Below are positions 18,383 through 28,034 of a stretch of DNA of 64,000 bases, piece by piece (position 1 is the stretch's first letter; every line of letters starts with the position of its first letter). The position numbers and the translations under genes are program-made. The notes beneath the pieces are model-generated. The model ran no database searches, was not told the origin of the DNA, and saw only the letters and a list, made by a program, of their open reading frames with translations. The stretch covers positions 1-64,000 of the forward strand of contig PHAE01000006.1 of assembly GCA_002840285.1 (NCBI GenBank), in the 5' to 3' direction. Source of the stretch: Firmicutes bacterium HGW-Firmicutes-11 (lineage in GTDB: Bacteria; Bacillota; Clostridia; Peptostreptococcales; Anaerovoracaceae).

Positions 18383-19777
18383 ATGTTGGATCTTACAGCT
18401 TACGATCATATACACTGCATCGGGATCGGTGGTATTGGACTATCCGCCGTTGCTGAGATTTTTCTTTCCCGCGGATTTCAGGTCACCGGATCTGATATGA
18501 AGGAGAGCGACGTGACCGAGCGGATGCGAGCCGCAGGTGCTGTCGTCCATATCGGCCACGAACCAGGGAATGTTGCGGGGGCAGACATCGTGGTATACTC
18601 GTCGGCGGTGTCCCTGGATAATCCGGAGCTTCTTGCAGCAGAGGAAAACGGCATCCCCATTGCAACCAGGGCCGAGGTGTTGGGATCGTTAATGAAAGAA
18701 TATGCCCACAGCGTTGCGATCGCCGGAACTCACGGAAAGACAACAACCACATCCATGGTCTCTCTGATTCTGGAAGACAGCGGCAACGATCCGACCATCC
18801 TTGTCGGCGGAAATCTGGCCGCATTTAACGGCAATGTCAAAGTTGGGCAAAGTTCCTATTTCGTCACAGAAGCCTGTGAGTACATGGACAGCTTTCTGTC
18901 GTTAGCACCGCAATATGAAATCATATTGAATATTGATTCGGATCATCTGGATTATTTCAAGGACATCGATCACATCGTTCATTCCTTTGCTCGTTTTACC
19001 GAGTTGGTGCCGGATGACGGTGTCATTATTGCGTATGATGCCAATCCCTTTGTGGCTTCCATATTAAAAAATGTGACACAGCGTGTCATCACCTTCGGCT
19101 TTAATGATACTTGTGATTTCTATGCAAAGGATATCGTGTTCAACGCAAGCGGAATGCCCGCGTTTGATCTGTTCGGCCAGCAAGGATTTCTGGCGCATCT
19201 TCAGTTGTCGATACCTGGTGAACATAACATCGCCAATGCTCTGGCCGCAACTGCCTGTTGCCTTGACATGGGAGTCGACATCCGACATATCGTTTCTACG
19301 TTATCCTCTTTCAACGGCACTCAACGACGGTTTGATTCCATCGGAACTACCAAAAAAGGCATTCGGATCGTTGACGACTACGCACATCATCCGACGGAGA
19401 TCCGCGCCACGCTTAAGGCCGCTTCCAATATTCCACACAACCGGATGTGGTGTCTCTTCCAACCGCATACTTATACACGCACCCTCGCATTGTTCCATGA
19501 ATTCGGCGAGGCCTTTGCTGCCTCAGACGTAGTGATCCTGGCCGAGATCTATGCGGCCAGAGAAAAAAACATCTATAAAATCAGTTCCCGGCAGCTGGTT
19601 GATGAAATAAAAAAAGCCGACCCCGGCAAAGAGGTCCGCTTTTTCGAGAGCTTCGATGGAATCGCAAGCTATGTACTGCAAAACGCTGAGAAAGGCGATC
19701 TGGTGCTGACCATGGGCGCCGGAGACATTTACAAAGTTGCTGAGCTCCTGATGGAAATGGATGCTTCGACTCAGTAG
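18383..19777 (+). CDS. murC: UDP-N-acetylmuramate--L-alanine ligase
   Basis: 464-residue Mur ligase adding L-Ala to UDP-MurNAc. Visible motifs: Rossmann HCIGIGGIGLSAVAEI, ATP-binding AGTHGKTTTTSM at about residue 113, and DDYAHHPTEI near 330. GAGGAGG upstream fixes the start. It is transcribed alone, opposite purR, and its last 7 bases overlap the convergent D,D-carboxypeptidase gene. Confidence 0.98.
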   Translation: MLDLTAYDHIHCIGIGGIGLSAVAEIFLSRGFQVTGSDMKESDVTERMRAAGAVVHIGHEPGNVAGADIVVYSSAVSLDNPELLAAEENGIPIATRAEVLGSLMKEYAHSVAIAGTHGKTTTTSMVSLILEDSGNDPTILVGGNLAAFNGNVKVGQSSYFVTEACEYMDSFLSLAPQYEIILNIDSDHLDYFKDIDHIVHSFARFTELVPDDGVIIAYDANPFVASILKNVTQRVITFGFNDTCDFYAKDIVFNASGMPAFDLFGQQGFLAHLQLSIPGEHNIANALAATACCLDMGVDIRHIVSTLSSFNGTQRRFDSIGTTKKGIRIVDDYAHHPTEIRATLKAASNIPHNRMWCLFQPHTYTRTLALFHEFGEAFAASDVVILAEIYAAREKNIYKISSRQLVDEIKKADPGKEVRFFESFDGIASYVLQNAEKGDLVLTMGAGDIYKVAELLMEMDASTQ

Positions 19778-21135
19778 GACCTACCGCCTTTATACTGCTC
19801 TTCCCAACGGGCTCTTTCCAGTTCTTTCTTTCTTCTCGCTTGCTCCGCCAGCTGCTGTCTCAGCAGCTTTTTTCGTTTGATCTGCCGGCGCTTGAAAAGA
19901 ATGTACAGCACCAGGGAAAGAATCAACGCTGCCATGATTCCAAAAGTCAGGTTGCGGATGATGTTGGCTGTGCTGTCCTCGATACCGAACACAGACAGCA
20001 AGCCACCTTCCTCGACTTCTTCCAACGCAACGGCTTTAAACTCTCCGAGAAGTTCCTCGCCGGCATAGATCTGTACGGTTCCTGCTTTCTGGCCTTGCTT
20101 GACCGGTGCCTGCAAGTACTCCTCCAGCAGGACCTCGGTTCGCAATATATGTTCCGATGCTTCAATTGGCAAGGTAGCGTAAGACTCTTCTGCGGTGGCA
20201 ACCTCGACCTGACGCACCGCGCCTCGTTTGACCTGCACCGATCCCAGCGGAGATCCGGCTTTCATGATGTTCACAGTTTTAAAGTTTGCGAATCCGTAAT
20301 CGAGAAGTGCAATGGAATCCGAGAATCGTCCCATGTCCGTCGATCCCAAAACGACGGCAATCAGTTCCGTTTCGCCCCTCTTCGCGCCGGCGACCAGGCA
20401 GCCGCCCGCTTTACTGGTATACCCGGTCTTGATCCCGGTTACGCCTTCGTATTTACACCCGCGAAGTACGCCATCAACGTACACTTTGTTTATGTTGTCG
20501 TACAGAAGGCGATTTGTGTTGTACAAATACCGGGTCTCCTGCATGTTGGTGGCGGCTACAGTGTATTGGTAAGTTGAAACGTAGTCACGAAAAATCGGGT
20601 TCTCCATTGCATATCTGGCAATCATCGCCATATCATACGCCGTGCTCAGATGCTCGTCATCATGGAGTCCGTTGGGGTTGACGAAATTGCTGTTGAGCGC
20701 CCCCAACTCCTGGGCTTTCGCATTCATCAAAACAGAAAAATCACTTACTGATCCGGAGATCATCTTGGCAAGAGCAACAGCAGCATCATTTGCTGATTCC
20801 AGCAGCAACCCGTAAAGCGTGTCCCGGACTGTGATCTGCTCACCTTCCAACAGATAGATCCTGCTTCCTTCCGTAAATGGAGTCTCGGCGTCAATGGGAA
20901 CAAGCTCGTCCATCTCCAGGTTTTCCATGGCAAGGATACCGGTGAGCATTTTAGTGGTGCTAGCCGGGTAGAGCTGTTGATGGCTATTCATTTCATACAA
21001 GATCTCTCCGGTTTTTGCATCGATCAGTATCGCGCTTTTCGCAATGAGAGACAAGGTCTGGGGTTGCCCGTAGGAAACAGGAGCTGAAGTCATAAACAAG
21101 AGGAACATCAGCAAAAAAGCTAAGATTTTTTTCAT
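19771..21135 (-). CDS. D-alanyl-D-alanine carboxypeptidase (PBP5/DacF type)
   Basis: 454-residue low-molecular-weight penicillin-binding protein with a signal peptide cut near residue 24. The active-site triad is STTK (Ser59), SAND near 118 and KTGYT near 243. A PBP5 C-terminal beta domain follows, then a membrane segment near 405-425 with a basic cytoplasmic tail. It trims the terminal D-Ala of peptidoglycan stem peptides. A C-terminal transmembrane anchor replaces the usual amphipathic helix. DacF-like genes serve sporulation in some species, which cannot be decided here. Confidence 0.93.
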   Translation of the reverse strand: MKKILAFLLMFLLFMTSAPVSYGQPQTLSLIAKSAILIDAKTGEILYEMNSHQQLYPASTTKMLTGILAMENLEMDELVPIDAETPFTEGSRIYLLEGEQITVRDTLYGLLLESANDAAVALAKMISGSVSDFSVLMNAKAQELGALNSNFVNPNGLHDDEHLSTAYDMAMIARYAMENPIFRDYVSTYQYTVAATNMQETRYLYNTNRLLYDNINKVYVDGVLRGCKYEGVTGIKTGYTSKAGGCLVAGAKRGETELIAVVLGSTDMGRFSDSIALLDYGFANFKTVNIMKAGSPLGSVQVKRGAVRQVEVATAEESYATLPIEASEHILRTEVLLEEYLQAPVKQGQKAGTVQIYAGEELLGEFKAVALEEVEEGGLLSVFGIEDSTANIIRNLTFGIMAALILSLVLYILFKRRQIKRKKLLRQQLAEQARRKKELERARWEEQYKGGRSY

Positions 21136-21149
21136 TAACAGGTTCCTTA

Positions 21150-22367
21150 TTATCGCTGTGCTTTAAAGAAATAATCGGCTAGTTCGTGCCCTCCGGGAAA
21201 AAACATGCCCCTTACCGCAGCGAATTCACAAAATGTTCGTTTTGGATCTTCTTCTTTCAGATCTCCGCTGTCGTACAAAACGAAAGGTACCGGCTCTCTG
21301 GAATGAGTCCTTGTTCGCATCGGTGTCGGATGATCCGGCAAAACCATGATGCGATAGGATTCTCCAGAGCCGGCAAGATAGCGAACGATCGGTCCGACCA
21401 CTTTCTCATCGATCAGCTCCAAAGAAAGCAACTTACCTTCAAGGTCTCCTTGATGGGAGCACTCGTCCGGGGCTTCCAGATGAAGGTAGACGAAGTCGAC
21501 TCCTCTTTGGAACGCTTCTACAGCAGCAGTCGCTTTCCCATCAAAATTTGTATGTATCGTGCCGGTCGCTCCCGGAACACTCAGCGCTTCCAATCCTGCA
21601 CAGACGCCAATTCCCTTGATGAGATCGACAGCGGATATGGTAGCACCATGGATCCCATACTTTTCATAAAAAGATGGCAAAGCAGGTTTTCTTCCTTCTC
21701 CCCAGACCCAAATGGAATTGGCCGGGCGTAGCCCTCGCCGTTCCCGGGACAAATTGACCGGATGCGTTTCCAGAATCGATACGCTCTTGCGCATCATCTC
21801 CTCCAGAAAGAAAGCTCTTTCTCCTTTGGGAAGATGTTCGCCGATCCGTTGGTCCAATATGTCATGGGGAGGTGTCAAGTCGTATCCCGTGTCTCCGTTA
21901 TGAACGATCATCGCATGGCGATAACTGACGCCTGGATAGAATCGGATCGCATCCGTACCCAGGGCATTTTGTATGGAGAGAATCAGGTATTTTGCCTCGT
22001 CCGTGGTGATGTCTCCGGCGCTGTGATCGATGATGATCCGATCCGCATAGTCGCCGTCGCCTTCCAGGGTGACGAGATTGCATCGGAAGGCAACATCGCT
22101 CTGGTCCATCTCGATCCCCATGCTCACTGCTTCCAAAGGAGAGCGGCCGGTGTGATACGTTGCCGGATCAAAGCCCATGACCGATAGATTCGCCGTGTCG
22201 CTGCCCGGCGACATGCCAGGCGGTATGGTTCGGACCATTCCCACAGTTCCCCTGGATGCAAGGGAATCGATGTTCGGAAGCTTTGCGGCCTCCAAGGGAG
22301 TTCGGTTTCCGAGAGCTTCCAGTGGCTCATCTGCAGCGCCATCTGTCAGTATGATAAGATACTTCAT
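21150..22367 (-). CDS. apgM: 2,3-bisphosphoglycerate-independent phosphoglycerate mutase (ApgM type)
   Basis: 405-residue enzyme of the alkaline-phosphatase superfamily, archaeal-type ApgM group. Features are IILTDGAADEPLEALGNRTP at the start, SDTANLSVMGFDP with the phospho-Ser, HLEAPDECSHQGD, and PDHPTPMRTRTHSREPVPF. It interconverts 3- and 2-phosphoglycerate. The start at 22367 follows the family N-terminus with AGAGG upstream; the longer in-frame extension is unrelated. It diverges from serC, so both use 3-phosphoglycerate. Confidence 0.92.
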   Translation of the reverse strand: MKYLIILTDGAADEPLEALGNRTPLEAAKLPNIDSLASRGTVGMVRTIPPGMSPGSDTANLSVMGFDPATYHTGRSPLEAVSMGIEMDQSDVAFRCNLVTLEGDGDYADRIIIDHSAGDITTDEAKYLILSIQNALGTDAIRFYPGVSYRHAMIVHNGDTGYDLTPPHDILDQRIGEHLPKGERAFFLEEMMRKSVSILETHPVNLSRERRGLRPANSIWVWGEGRKPALPSFYEKYGIHGATISAVDLIKGIGVCAGLEALSVPGATGTIHTNFDGKATAAVEAFQRGVDFVYLHLEAPDECSHQGDLEGKLLSLELIDEKVVGPIVRYLAGSGESYRIMVLPDHPTPMRTRTHSREPVPFVLYDSGDLKEEDPKRTFCEFAAVRGMFFPGGHELADYFFKAQR

Positions 22368-22484
22368 AAAGGCAGTTCCTCTCTTGATTATCTTTCGTCC
22401 TAGTTTATCATAAGAAGGGCTGGGCCGCAAACCCCGAAACCTCTCGAAATATTTCTTTTCTGCTCTTTTCATGAGTGTGGGTTG

Positions 22485-22493
22485 TGGTATAAT
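22485..22493 (+). promoter_or_regulatory. Extended -10 promoter of serC-serA
   Basis: TGGTATAAT, extended -10 with a weak -35; predicted start near 22500, 22 bp before serC. Confidence 0.6.
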
Positions 22494-22521
22494 AGGCAAT
22501 ATTGTACCTGGAGGGATCCAC

Positions 22522-23631
22522 ATGAACAAGGACGAAAGAGTTTATAATTTTTCAGCCGGACCGTCCATGCTGCCCCTTACCGTTATGGAGCAAGCGTCGA
22601 GGGAATTGGTCAATTACCGTGGCAGCGGCATGTCCGTCATGGAGATGAGCCACCGATCCAAGGAATTTCTCGGCATCATCGAAACGGCCGAGCAGGACCT
22701 GCGGGATCTGATGAACATACCAGACGATTACTCCGTCCTCTTTCTACAGGGTGGAGGGTCACTTCAGTTTTCCATGATTCCCATGAATCTATTTCGCGGG
22801 AGCAGGGTCGCTGATTTTGTGATCACAGGCTCCTGGGCATCGAAGGCGGCGGAAGAGGCAGCGAAGTACGGCAAAGCGAACATCATTGCGTCCTCGGAGT
22901 CCGACCTCTTTTCCTATATACCCGAGCTGGAGCCGGCCAGCTTCACTAAAAACGCAGACTACTTTTATATTACATACAACAATACCATATACGGCACCCG
23001 TTTCACTTCTCTTCCCGACACCGGCAGCGTGCCGTTAGTGTCCGATCTCTCATCGATGATCTTATCAGAAGTTTTGGATATCCGGCGCTTCGGACTGGTT
23101 TTCGCCGGCTCGCAAAAAAACATAGGTCCGGCAGGAGTGACCATAGTGATCGTTAGAAACGACCTCCTTGGCCCCGTGGATCCTTCGGTGCCGACGATGC
23201 TGAATTACAGGGTACATGCAGAAAACCATTCCTTGTACAACACACCACCTTGTTATTCGATCTATATGGCAGGACTTACATTTCAATGGATCAAATCCAT
23301 GGGCGGTGTTGAAGAAATCCAGAAACTCAATGAAGAGAAAGCGCGTTTGCTCTATCAGGCGATCGATGAAAGCGACCTGTTCCGATGTCCCGTCACGAGC
23401 AAGGATCGATCCTTGATGAACGCGGTGTTCGTCACCGGAGACGAGGGCTTGGACAAACGCTTTATTGCAGGAGCCGAGCGCGAGGGGCTGATGAACCTGG
23501 GCGGCCACCGATCCGTCGGCGGCATGCGGGCCAGCATTTACAACGCGATGCCGATGGAAGGCGTCCTATCCCTGATATCCTACATGGAGCGGTTTGAGTC
23601 GGAACACAAAAAAGGAGGATCCCATGATTAA
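22522..23631 (+). CDS. serC: Phosphoserine aminotransferase
   Basis: 369-residue class V aminotransferase. Diagnostic motifs are YNFSAGPSMLPLTVMEQA and the PLP-lysine region FAGSQKNIGPAGVT, ending GGHRSVGGMRASIYNAM. It converts 3-phosphohydroxypyruvate to phosphoserine (and the B6 precursor reaction). The start is set by GGAGGG before the ATG at 22522. Overlaps serA by 8 bases. Confidence 0.97.
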   Translation: MNKDERVYNFSAGPSMLPLTVMEQASRELVNYRGSGMSVMEMSHRSKEFLGIIETAEQDLRDLMNIPDDYSVLFLQGGGSLQFSMIPMNLFRGSRVADFVITGSWASKAAEEAAKYGKANIIASSESDLFSYIPELEPASFTKNADYFYITYNNTIYGTRFTSLPDTGSVPLVSDLSSMILSEVLDIRRFGLVFAGSQKNIGPAGVTIVIVRNDLLGPVDPSVPTMLNYRVHAENHSLYNTPPCYSIYMAGLTFQWIKSMGGVEEIQKLNEEKARLLYQAIDESDLFRCPVTSKDRSLMNAVFVTGDEGLDKRFIAGAEREGLMNLGGHRSVGGMRASIYNAMPMEGVLSLISYMERFESEHKKGGSHD

Positions 23632-24802
23632 AATAGCAATTTTGAACAAAATATCTCAGAAGGGACTGTCCTGTTTTAGTTCCAACTTCACACAAGTGGA
23701 TGACGTCAATGAGGCGAATGGTATCCTGGTTCGAAGCCAGGATCTGAGATCCATGGAATTCTCTACCCATCTTCTTGCCATCGCCAGGGCGGGAGCAGGT
23801 GTCAACAACATTCCGCTGGATCGCTGCTCGGAAAGCGGTATCGTTGTGTTCAACACGCCCGGTGCCAATGCAAATGCCGTAAAAGAGTTGGTGCTGACAG
23901 GTCTGCTTATGGCAGCCAGAAATCTCACCAGCGCAATTGCGTGGACGAAAACGCTCACCGACGATATCCCCAAAGCAGTCGAAAAAAACAAGTCCAAATT
24001 TGCGGGTCATGAAATCAAAGGAAAGACCATCGGCGTCATCGGTTTGGGATCGGTTGGAGTCATGGTCGCAAATGGAGCGGAATGTCTAGGGATGCGTGTC
24101 TTAGGTTATGATCCCTATATCTCTGTGGTCTCTGCCCACGACCTCTCATCCAACGTTCATCTGGTGGAGACTCTTGATGCTCTGTTGCCACTTTGCGACT
24201 ACGTCACGATCCACGTTCCTTTCATGGAAAACACCAAGGAAATGATCAACCGCGAACGGTTGGCCATGATGAAAAAAAATGTCTGTCTTTTGAATTTCTC
24301 AAGAGATCAGTTGGTTCACGAAAATGATGTGCTGGAAGCGATTGAAAATGATATCATCCGTTCCTACATCACCGATTTCCCAAGCCATCGTCTATTGGAA
24401 AACGAAAAAGTGATCTGCATCCCTCATCTCGGAGCATCCACCCACGAATCGGAAGAAAACTGCTCTATGATGGCGGTGGAAGAAATCATCGACTTTCTGG
24501 AAAACGGAAACATTCGAAATTCCGTCAATTTCCCTGCAATCAACCTGGGAGTGTGCACCTCCAGCGCCAGGCTCGTTGTCTTGAACAAAAATGTACCGGC
24601 CATGCTTGGCAGCATCACCGGTTGTCTTGCGGAAATGAACATCAACATCAGCAACCTGATCAATCGAAGCAAGGGGGACTATGCAGTCACACTGGTCGAC
24701 ATCGATTCTTATGTAGACGAAGCAGAAATCAAATCAGTCCTCGAATCGGTCGACGGCATCATTTCTGTGCGGGTTCTTCCGAATGATAGAGACTCGCATT
24801 AA
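23624..24802 (+). CDS. serA: D-3-phosphoglycerate dehydrogenase, short ACT form
   Basis: 392 residues: a D-2-hydroxyacid dehydrogenase core (Rossmann GVIGLGSVGVMVANGA near 143) with the catalytic His in CIPHLGASTHESEENC, and an ACT domain (about 315-392: NVPAMLGSITGCLAEMNINI) for likely serine feedback. It lacks the extra ~140-residue domain of long SerA forms. First step of phosphorylated serine synthesis. The last 44 bases overlap the convergent YihY gene. No serB is nearby. Confidence 0.95.
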   Translation: MIKIAILNKISQKGLSCFSSNFTQVDDVNEANGILVRSQDLRSMEFSTHLLAIARAGAGVNNIPLDRCSESGIVVFNTPGANANAVKELVLTGLLMAARNLTSAIAWTKTLTDDIPKAVEKNKSKFAGHEIKGKTIGVIGLGSVGVMVANGAECLGMRVLGYDPYISVVSAHDLSSNVHLVETLDALLPLCDYVTIHVPFMENTKEMINRERLAMMKKNVCLLNFSRDQLVHENDVLEAIENDIIRSYITDFPSHRLLENEKVICIPHLGASTHESEENCSMMAVEEIIDFLENGNIRNSVNFPAINLGVCTSSARLVVLNKNVPAMLGSITGCLAEMNINISNLINRSKGDYAVTLVDIDSYVDEAEIKSVLESVDGIISVRVLPNDRDSH

Positions 24803-25598
24803 CGACGATCCCGATCACAAAGACATAGCCCAGAAGATAAAACCAGACCATCAGACCCACCACAGTTCCAAGGCTCCCATAGAGCACATTGTAGTCAAGA
24901 AATCGTGCAGCGGCAATCGAATAGACAAAAGTGACCACCATCATCCCGGCGGAAGTAAACAAGCTGCCCGGGATGAGTTTTTTATATGGGATCCTGATCG
25001 TTGGCAGCAGGTAAAAAATCAGACTGACCGTGAAAAAAAAGAAGGCGATGCCGATCGGCCATCGGGCAATGTACCAAAGCTGGCTGAACTGGAATGGAAA
25101 AAGCAGTACCAGTTCGACGTAGAGGCCCACAACGCGCATCAGTTGCTCTCCATACACTAATATGACCAGACTGAACACCAACAGCGCAACGGTGATCACA
25201 ACGCTTCCCATCGCGCGAACTCGCTCCTTGAAAAACCCTTTGCCGTTGGAACTTCCGGTGAACGTGTAATTGGTGATCCGAATCATCGCATACTGCGCTT
25301 GGGACGCAGACCATAAGGAGATTGCCAGCAGGACCAGATTCCATGTTCCGGAACTGTCGTGGTACACATAGCCGGTGATCGCCGATGCGATATCTGCTGA
25401 TACATATTCCTTCACAAATTCTGTGATCAGATTCGAAGAGATGGAAAAGACACCCAACAATTCTGCCAGCAAAAAAGACAGCGGCACCATCGACAGCAGG
25501 AAAAAGAACGACAGCTCTGCCGCCACACCCTGGTAATAAGGTCCTCGCATCTGTGAAAGCACTTTGCCAGCAATACGAATCGTCTGATCCTTTGTCAT
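24759..25598 (-). CDS. YihY/BrkB family membrane protein
   Basis: 279 residues with six membrane segments and the family pattern GVAAELSFFFLLSMVPLSFLLA near the N-terminus and a polar GTVVGLMVWFYLLGYVFVIG near the C-terminus. The family was once called RNase BN and is now of uncertain function. Its start lies 3 bp after the rdgB stop, so the pair is an operon. Its end overlaps serA by 44 bases on the other strand. Confidence 0.88.
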   Translation of the reverse strand: MTKDQTIRIAGKVLSQMRGPYYQGVAAELSFFFLLSMVPLSFLLAELLGVFSISSNLITEFVKEYVSADIASAITGYVYHDSSGTWNLVLLAISLWSASQAQYAMIRITNYTFTGSSNGKGFFKERVRAMGSVVITVALLVFSLVILVYGEQLMRVVGLYVELVLLFPFQFSQLWYIARWPIGIAFFFFTVSLIFYLLPTIRIPYKKLIPGSLFTSAGMMVVTFVYSIAAARFLDYNVLYGSLGTVVGLMVWFYLLGYVFVIGIVVNASLYHSEEPAQK

Positions 25599-25601
25599 GG
25601 G

Positions 25602-26198
25602 TCATCTTCCTCTCAACTGCAGTTGCCTTGAAAGTTCTTGAAGTGCTCTGGCTCTGTGACTGATTTGGTTTTTGACACCAACACCCATCTCTCCAAAGCT
25701 TTTATCGTAACCGTCGGGAACGAACAACGGGTCGTAGCCAAAGCCGCCGGCGCCTCTCTCTTCATGGAGAATATGACCTTCGCATTCTCCTCTGGCAACC
25801 AAAATGTCATCTTCGGAAAATACCACTGTGATGACCGACACGAAACGTCCGGTCCGACGTTCCCGGGGAACTCCTTCCAGGAGTCGTAACAGCTTTTGGT
25901 TGTTTCTTTTGTCGTTGCCATCTTCACCGGCGAATCGCGCCGAATGGATGCCCGGCATTCCGTTAAGCTCGTCGACTTCGATTCCCGAGTCATCAGCAAT
26001 CGTGACTGCACCGGTTTCTTTATGGATCGCCATTGCTTTGATGAGGGAATTCTCTTCAAAAGTGGTACCATCTTCAATGATATCGAATTCTGCCACGCCG
26101 GCATCGCTTCTTCCGATCACCGTCAGCCCGAAGCTTTTGGTGATCGCGTCGATTTCCTTTATTTTATGTGGATTTTGTGTTGCTGCGATCATGTTCAT
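25602..26198 (-). CDS. rdgB: XTP/dITP diphosphatase
   Basis: 198-residue Ham1/RdgB family pyrophosphatase that removes ITP, XTP and their deoxy forms from the nucleotide pool. Motifs: AATQNPHKIKEI substrate loop, ADDSGIEVDELNGMPGIHSARFAG, GYDPLF and NQISHRARAL. AAGGAG upstream supports the start at 26198. It lies just past the oppA terminator and probably needs its own or readthrough transcription. Confidence 0.97.
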   Translation of the reverse strand: MNMIAATQNPHKIKEIDAITKSFGLTVIGRSDAGVAEFDIIEDGTTFEENSLIKAMAIHKETGAVTIADDSGIEVDELNGMPGIHSARFAGEDGNDKRNNQKLLRLLEGVPRERRTGRFVSVITVVFSEDDILVARGECEGHILHEERGAGGFGYDPLFVPDGYDKSFGEMGVGVKNQISHRARALQELSRQLQLRGR

Positions 26199-26218
26199 GC
26201 ATTCGTTCTCCTTTGTAG

Positions 26219-26251
26219 AAAGAGACGCCTTCCAGCGGAAGGCGTCTCTTT
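26219..26251 (-). terminator. Strong hairpin terminator after oppA
   Basis: A 15-bp perfect stem (arms 26219-26233 and 26237-26251, AGAGACGCCTTCC core) with a 3-base loop, starting 17 bases past the oppA stop. T-rich flank is short. It sits immediately before the rdgB ribosome binding site. Confidence 0.85.
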
Positions 26252-26267
26252 GATCACAGTTGTGTGC

Positions 26268-27908
26268 TTACTTTGAAGCGTAGCTGAAGAAGAAATATCC
26301 CAGCGGAGAATAGTACCAACCTTTGAGGTCGTCGGAGACCATGTATGGGACGGTGTAATAGTAGATGGGAGCCACGACCGATTCGCCCATAAGAATGTCT
26401 TCTGCATCATGCATCGCCTTCATTCTTACAGCAGGATCCGAAGAAGTCTTTGCCGTCTTGATCAGTGAGTCGTAAGCAGGATTTTCGTACTGAGCGTCAT
26501 TGTTTCCGCCGCCGGTGACCCACATGTCGAGGAAGGAGATCGGATCATTGTAGTCTGCGATCCATCCATTTCTAGCAATCATGTAATCGCCGTTCTTTCT
26601 GGTTTCCAGGAACACAGCCCAATCCTGATTCGTCAGAGTGACCTGAACGCCAAGCTCTTGCTGCCACATATTCTGAAGGGCTTCGCCTACCGCTTTGTGA
26701 CCGTCGTTGGTATTGTAGATGTATTCAACGATCGGGAATCCTTCACCACCGGGGAATCCTGCTTCAGCCAAAAGCTCTCTTGCCCGCTCCGTATTGGCTG
26801 CATAATCATCTTTTGACATGCTGTAATAGTCGCCGCCAACCGCACGGAAGTCGGTTCCTGGTCCGCCGGCATCATAGATTCCGGAAGGAACGTATCCACC
26901 TGCCACGACCTGTCCGGCGCGTGTGATCTGTTCTACGATGTAGTTTCTGTCGATTGCCAGGGAGAAAGCTTCTCTCACTCTGGGATCGTCAAATGGTGCC
27001 ATCTTCGTCTGATAGCTGACATAATAGGTGCCGATATAGTCACCGATCTTCAGCTGTCCGGATTCCAGCAACGCAGGAACTTCGTCGATGGGATAGCCTT
27101 CGTTGAAGTCCAGTTCGCCGCTGTTGAAGGCGGCCAGCATGGCATTGTCGTCATCCATCAGGGCAAACTTGATGGAGTTTGGTCCCAGATTTTCAAAATC
27201 GTAATGATTCGGGTTTTTGACCATCGTGATGTAAGAGTTGTGTACCCACTCGCTCATCATGTAAGGTCCATTTCCAATGTAGGTCTCAGGTTCAAATGTC
27301 CATTGGTCGCCATTGGCTTCGATGATGTCCTGGCGAACCGGGAATGCGGCCGGGAAAGCAGCGATCTCTGCGAAATAAGGGATCGCAGTATGGAGAGTGA
27401 CTTCGAAGGTCATGTCGTCCAGTGCCACTGCTCCTAGTTCGGAGGGTTCTTTTGTTCCGTCATAGATGATTTCTGGTCCGTTCAATACGCAATCCAGCAT
27501 ATAGCTGTAATCCGCTGCGGTTGCCGGATCAACGACTCTTTTCCATGCATATTCGAAATCATTGGCGGTGACAGGCTCACCGTCGGACCACAAGGCCCCT
27601 TCTCTGATGTGGAAAGTGTAGACAGTGCCATCATCGCTGATGTCCCAGCTTTCCGCCATACCGGGAGCCAGCATTGCATTGCCATCGCCGTCATCGACCC
27701 ATTTGATCAAACCTTCAAAAGCGTGGTGTAGCATAACTGCGCCATCGACCGCACTGTTGAGAGCCGGGTCTATGGTCGAAGGCTCGGATGCAAAGCAGAC
27801 TGTGATGTCCGCACCCACTTCACCTTCAGGCTCGGTTTCTCCTCCACCGCATGCAGCAAAGGTAAACACGATGCTGAATACGAGAAGCAAGACTAATAAT
27901 TTCTTCAT
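26268..27908 (-). CDS. oppA: Oligopeptide ABC transporter, substrate-binding lipoprotein
   Basis: 546-residue SBP_bac_5 lipoprotein. Signal peptide with lipobox FAAC (Cys20), an acidic linker, then the peptide-binding fold with PALNSAVDGAVMLHHAFEGL and the family signature GDGTVYTFHIREGALWSDGEPVTA. It captures peptides outside the cell for OppBCDF. It is last in the opp cluster and has its own promoter at 27984-28012, which would allow the binding protein to be made in excess over the permease. Confidence 0.95.
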   Translation of the reverse strand: MKKLLVLLLVFSIVFTFAACGGGETEPEGEVGADITVCFASEPSTIDPALNSAVDGAVMLHHAFEGLIKWVDDGDGNAMLAPGMAESWDISDDGTVYTFHIREGALWSDGEPVTANDFEYAWKRVVDPATAADYSYMLDCVLNGPEIIYDGTKEPSELGAVALDDMTFEVTLHTAIPYFAEIAAFPAAFPVRQDIIEANGDQWTFEPETYIGNGPYMMSEWVHNSYITMVKNPNHYDFENLGPNSIKFALMDDDNAMLAAFNSGELDFNEGYPIDEVPALLESGQLKIGDYIGTYYVSYQTKMAPFDDPRVREAFSLAIDRNYIVEQITRAGQVVAGGYVPSGIYDAGGPGTDFRAVGGDYYSMSKDDYAANTERARELLAEAGFPGGEGFPIVEYIYNTNDGHKAVGEALQNMWQQELGVQVTLTNQDWAVFLETRKNGDYMIARNGWIADYNDPISFLDMWVTGGGNNDAQYENPAYDSLIKTAKTSSDPAVRMKAMHDAEDILMGESVVAPIYYYTVPYMVSDDLKGWYYSPLGYFFFSYASK

Positions 27909-27983
27909 AAAAAATTCTCCTCCTTCTGTAACCGTTTTGCTGCATGTAACTCGTTGATTTCCACCGACTTCATGCTGCTATTA

Positions 27984-28012
27984 AGTATACATCACCGCGT
28001 TTCTTAAGTAAA
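27984..28012 (-). promoter_or_regulatory. oppA promoter
   Basis: Minus-strand TTTACT (28007-28012), 17-bp spacer, TATACT (27984-27989), in the 126-bp gap between oppF and oppA. Confidence 0.65.
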
Positions 28013-28034
28013 GCGGGGAATGCCGTCTCAAAGC

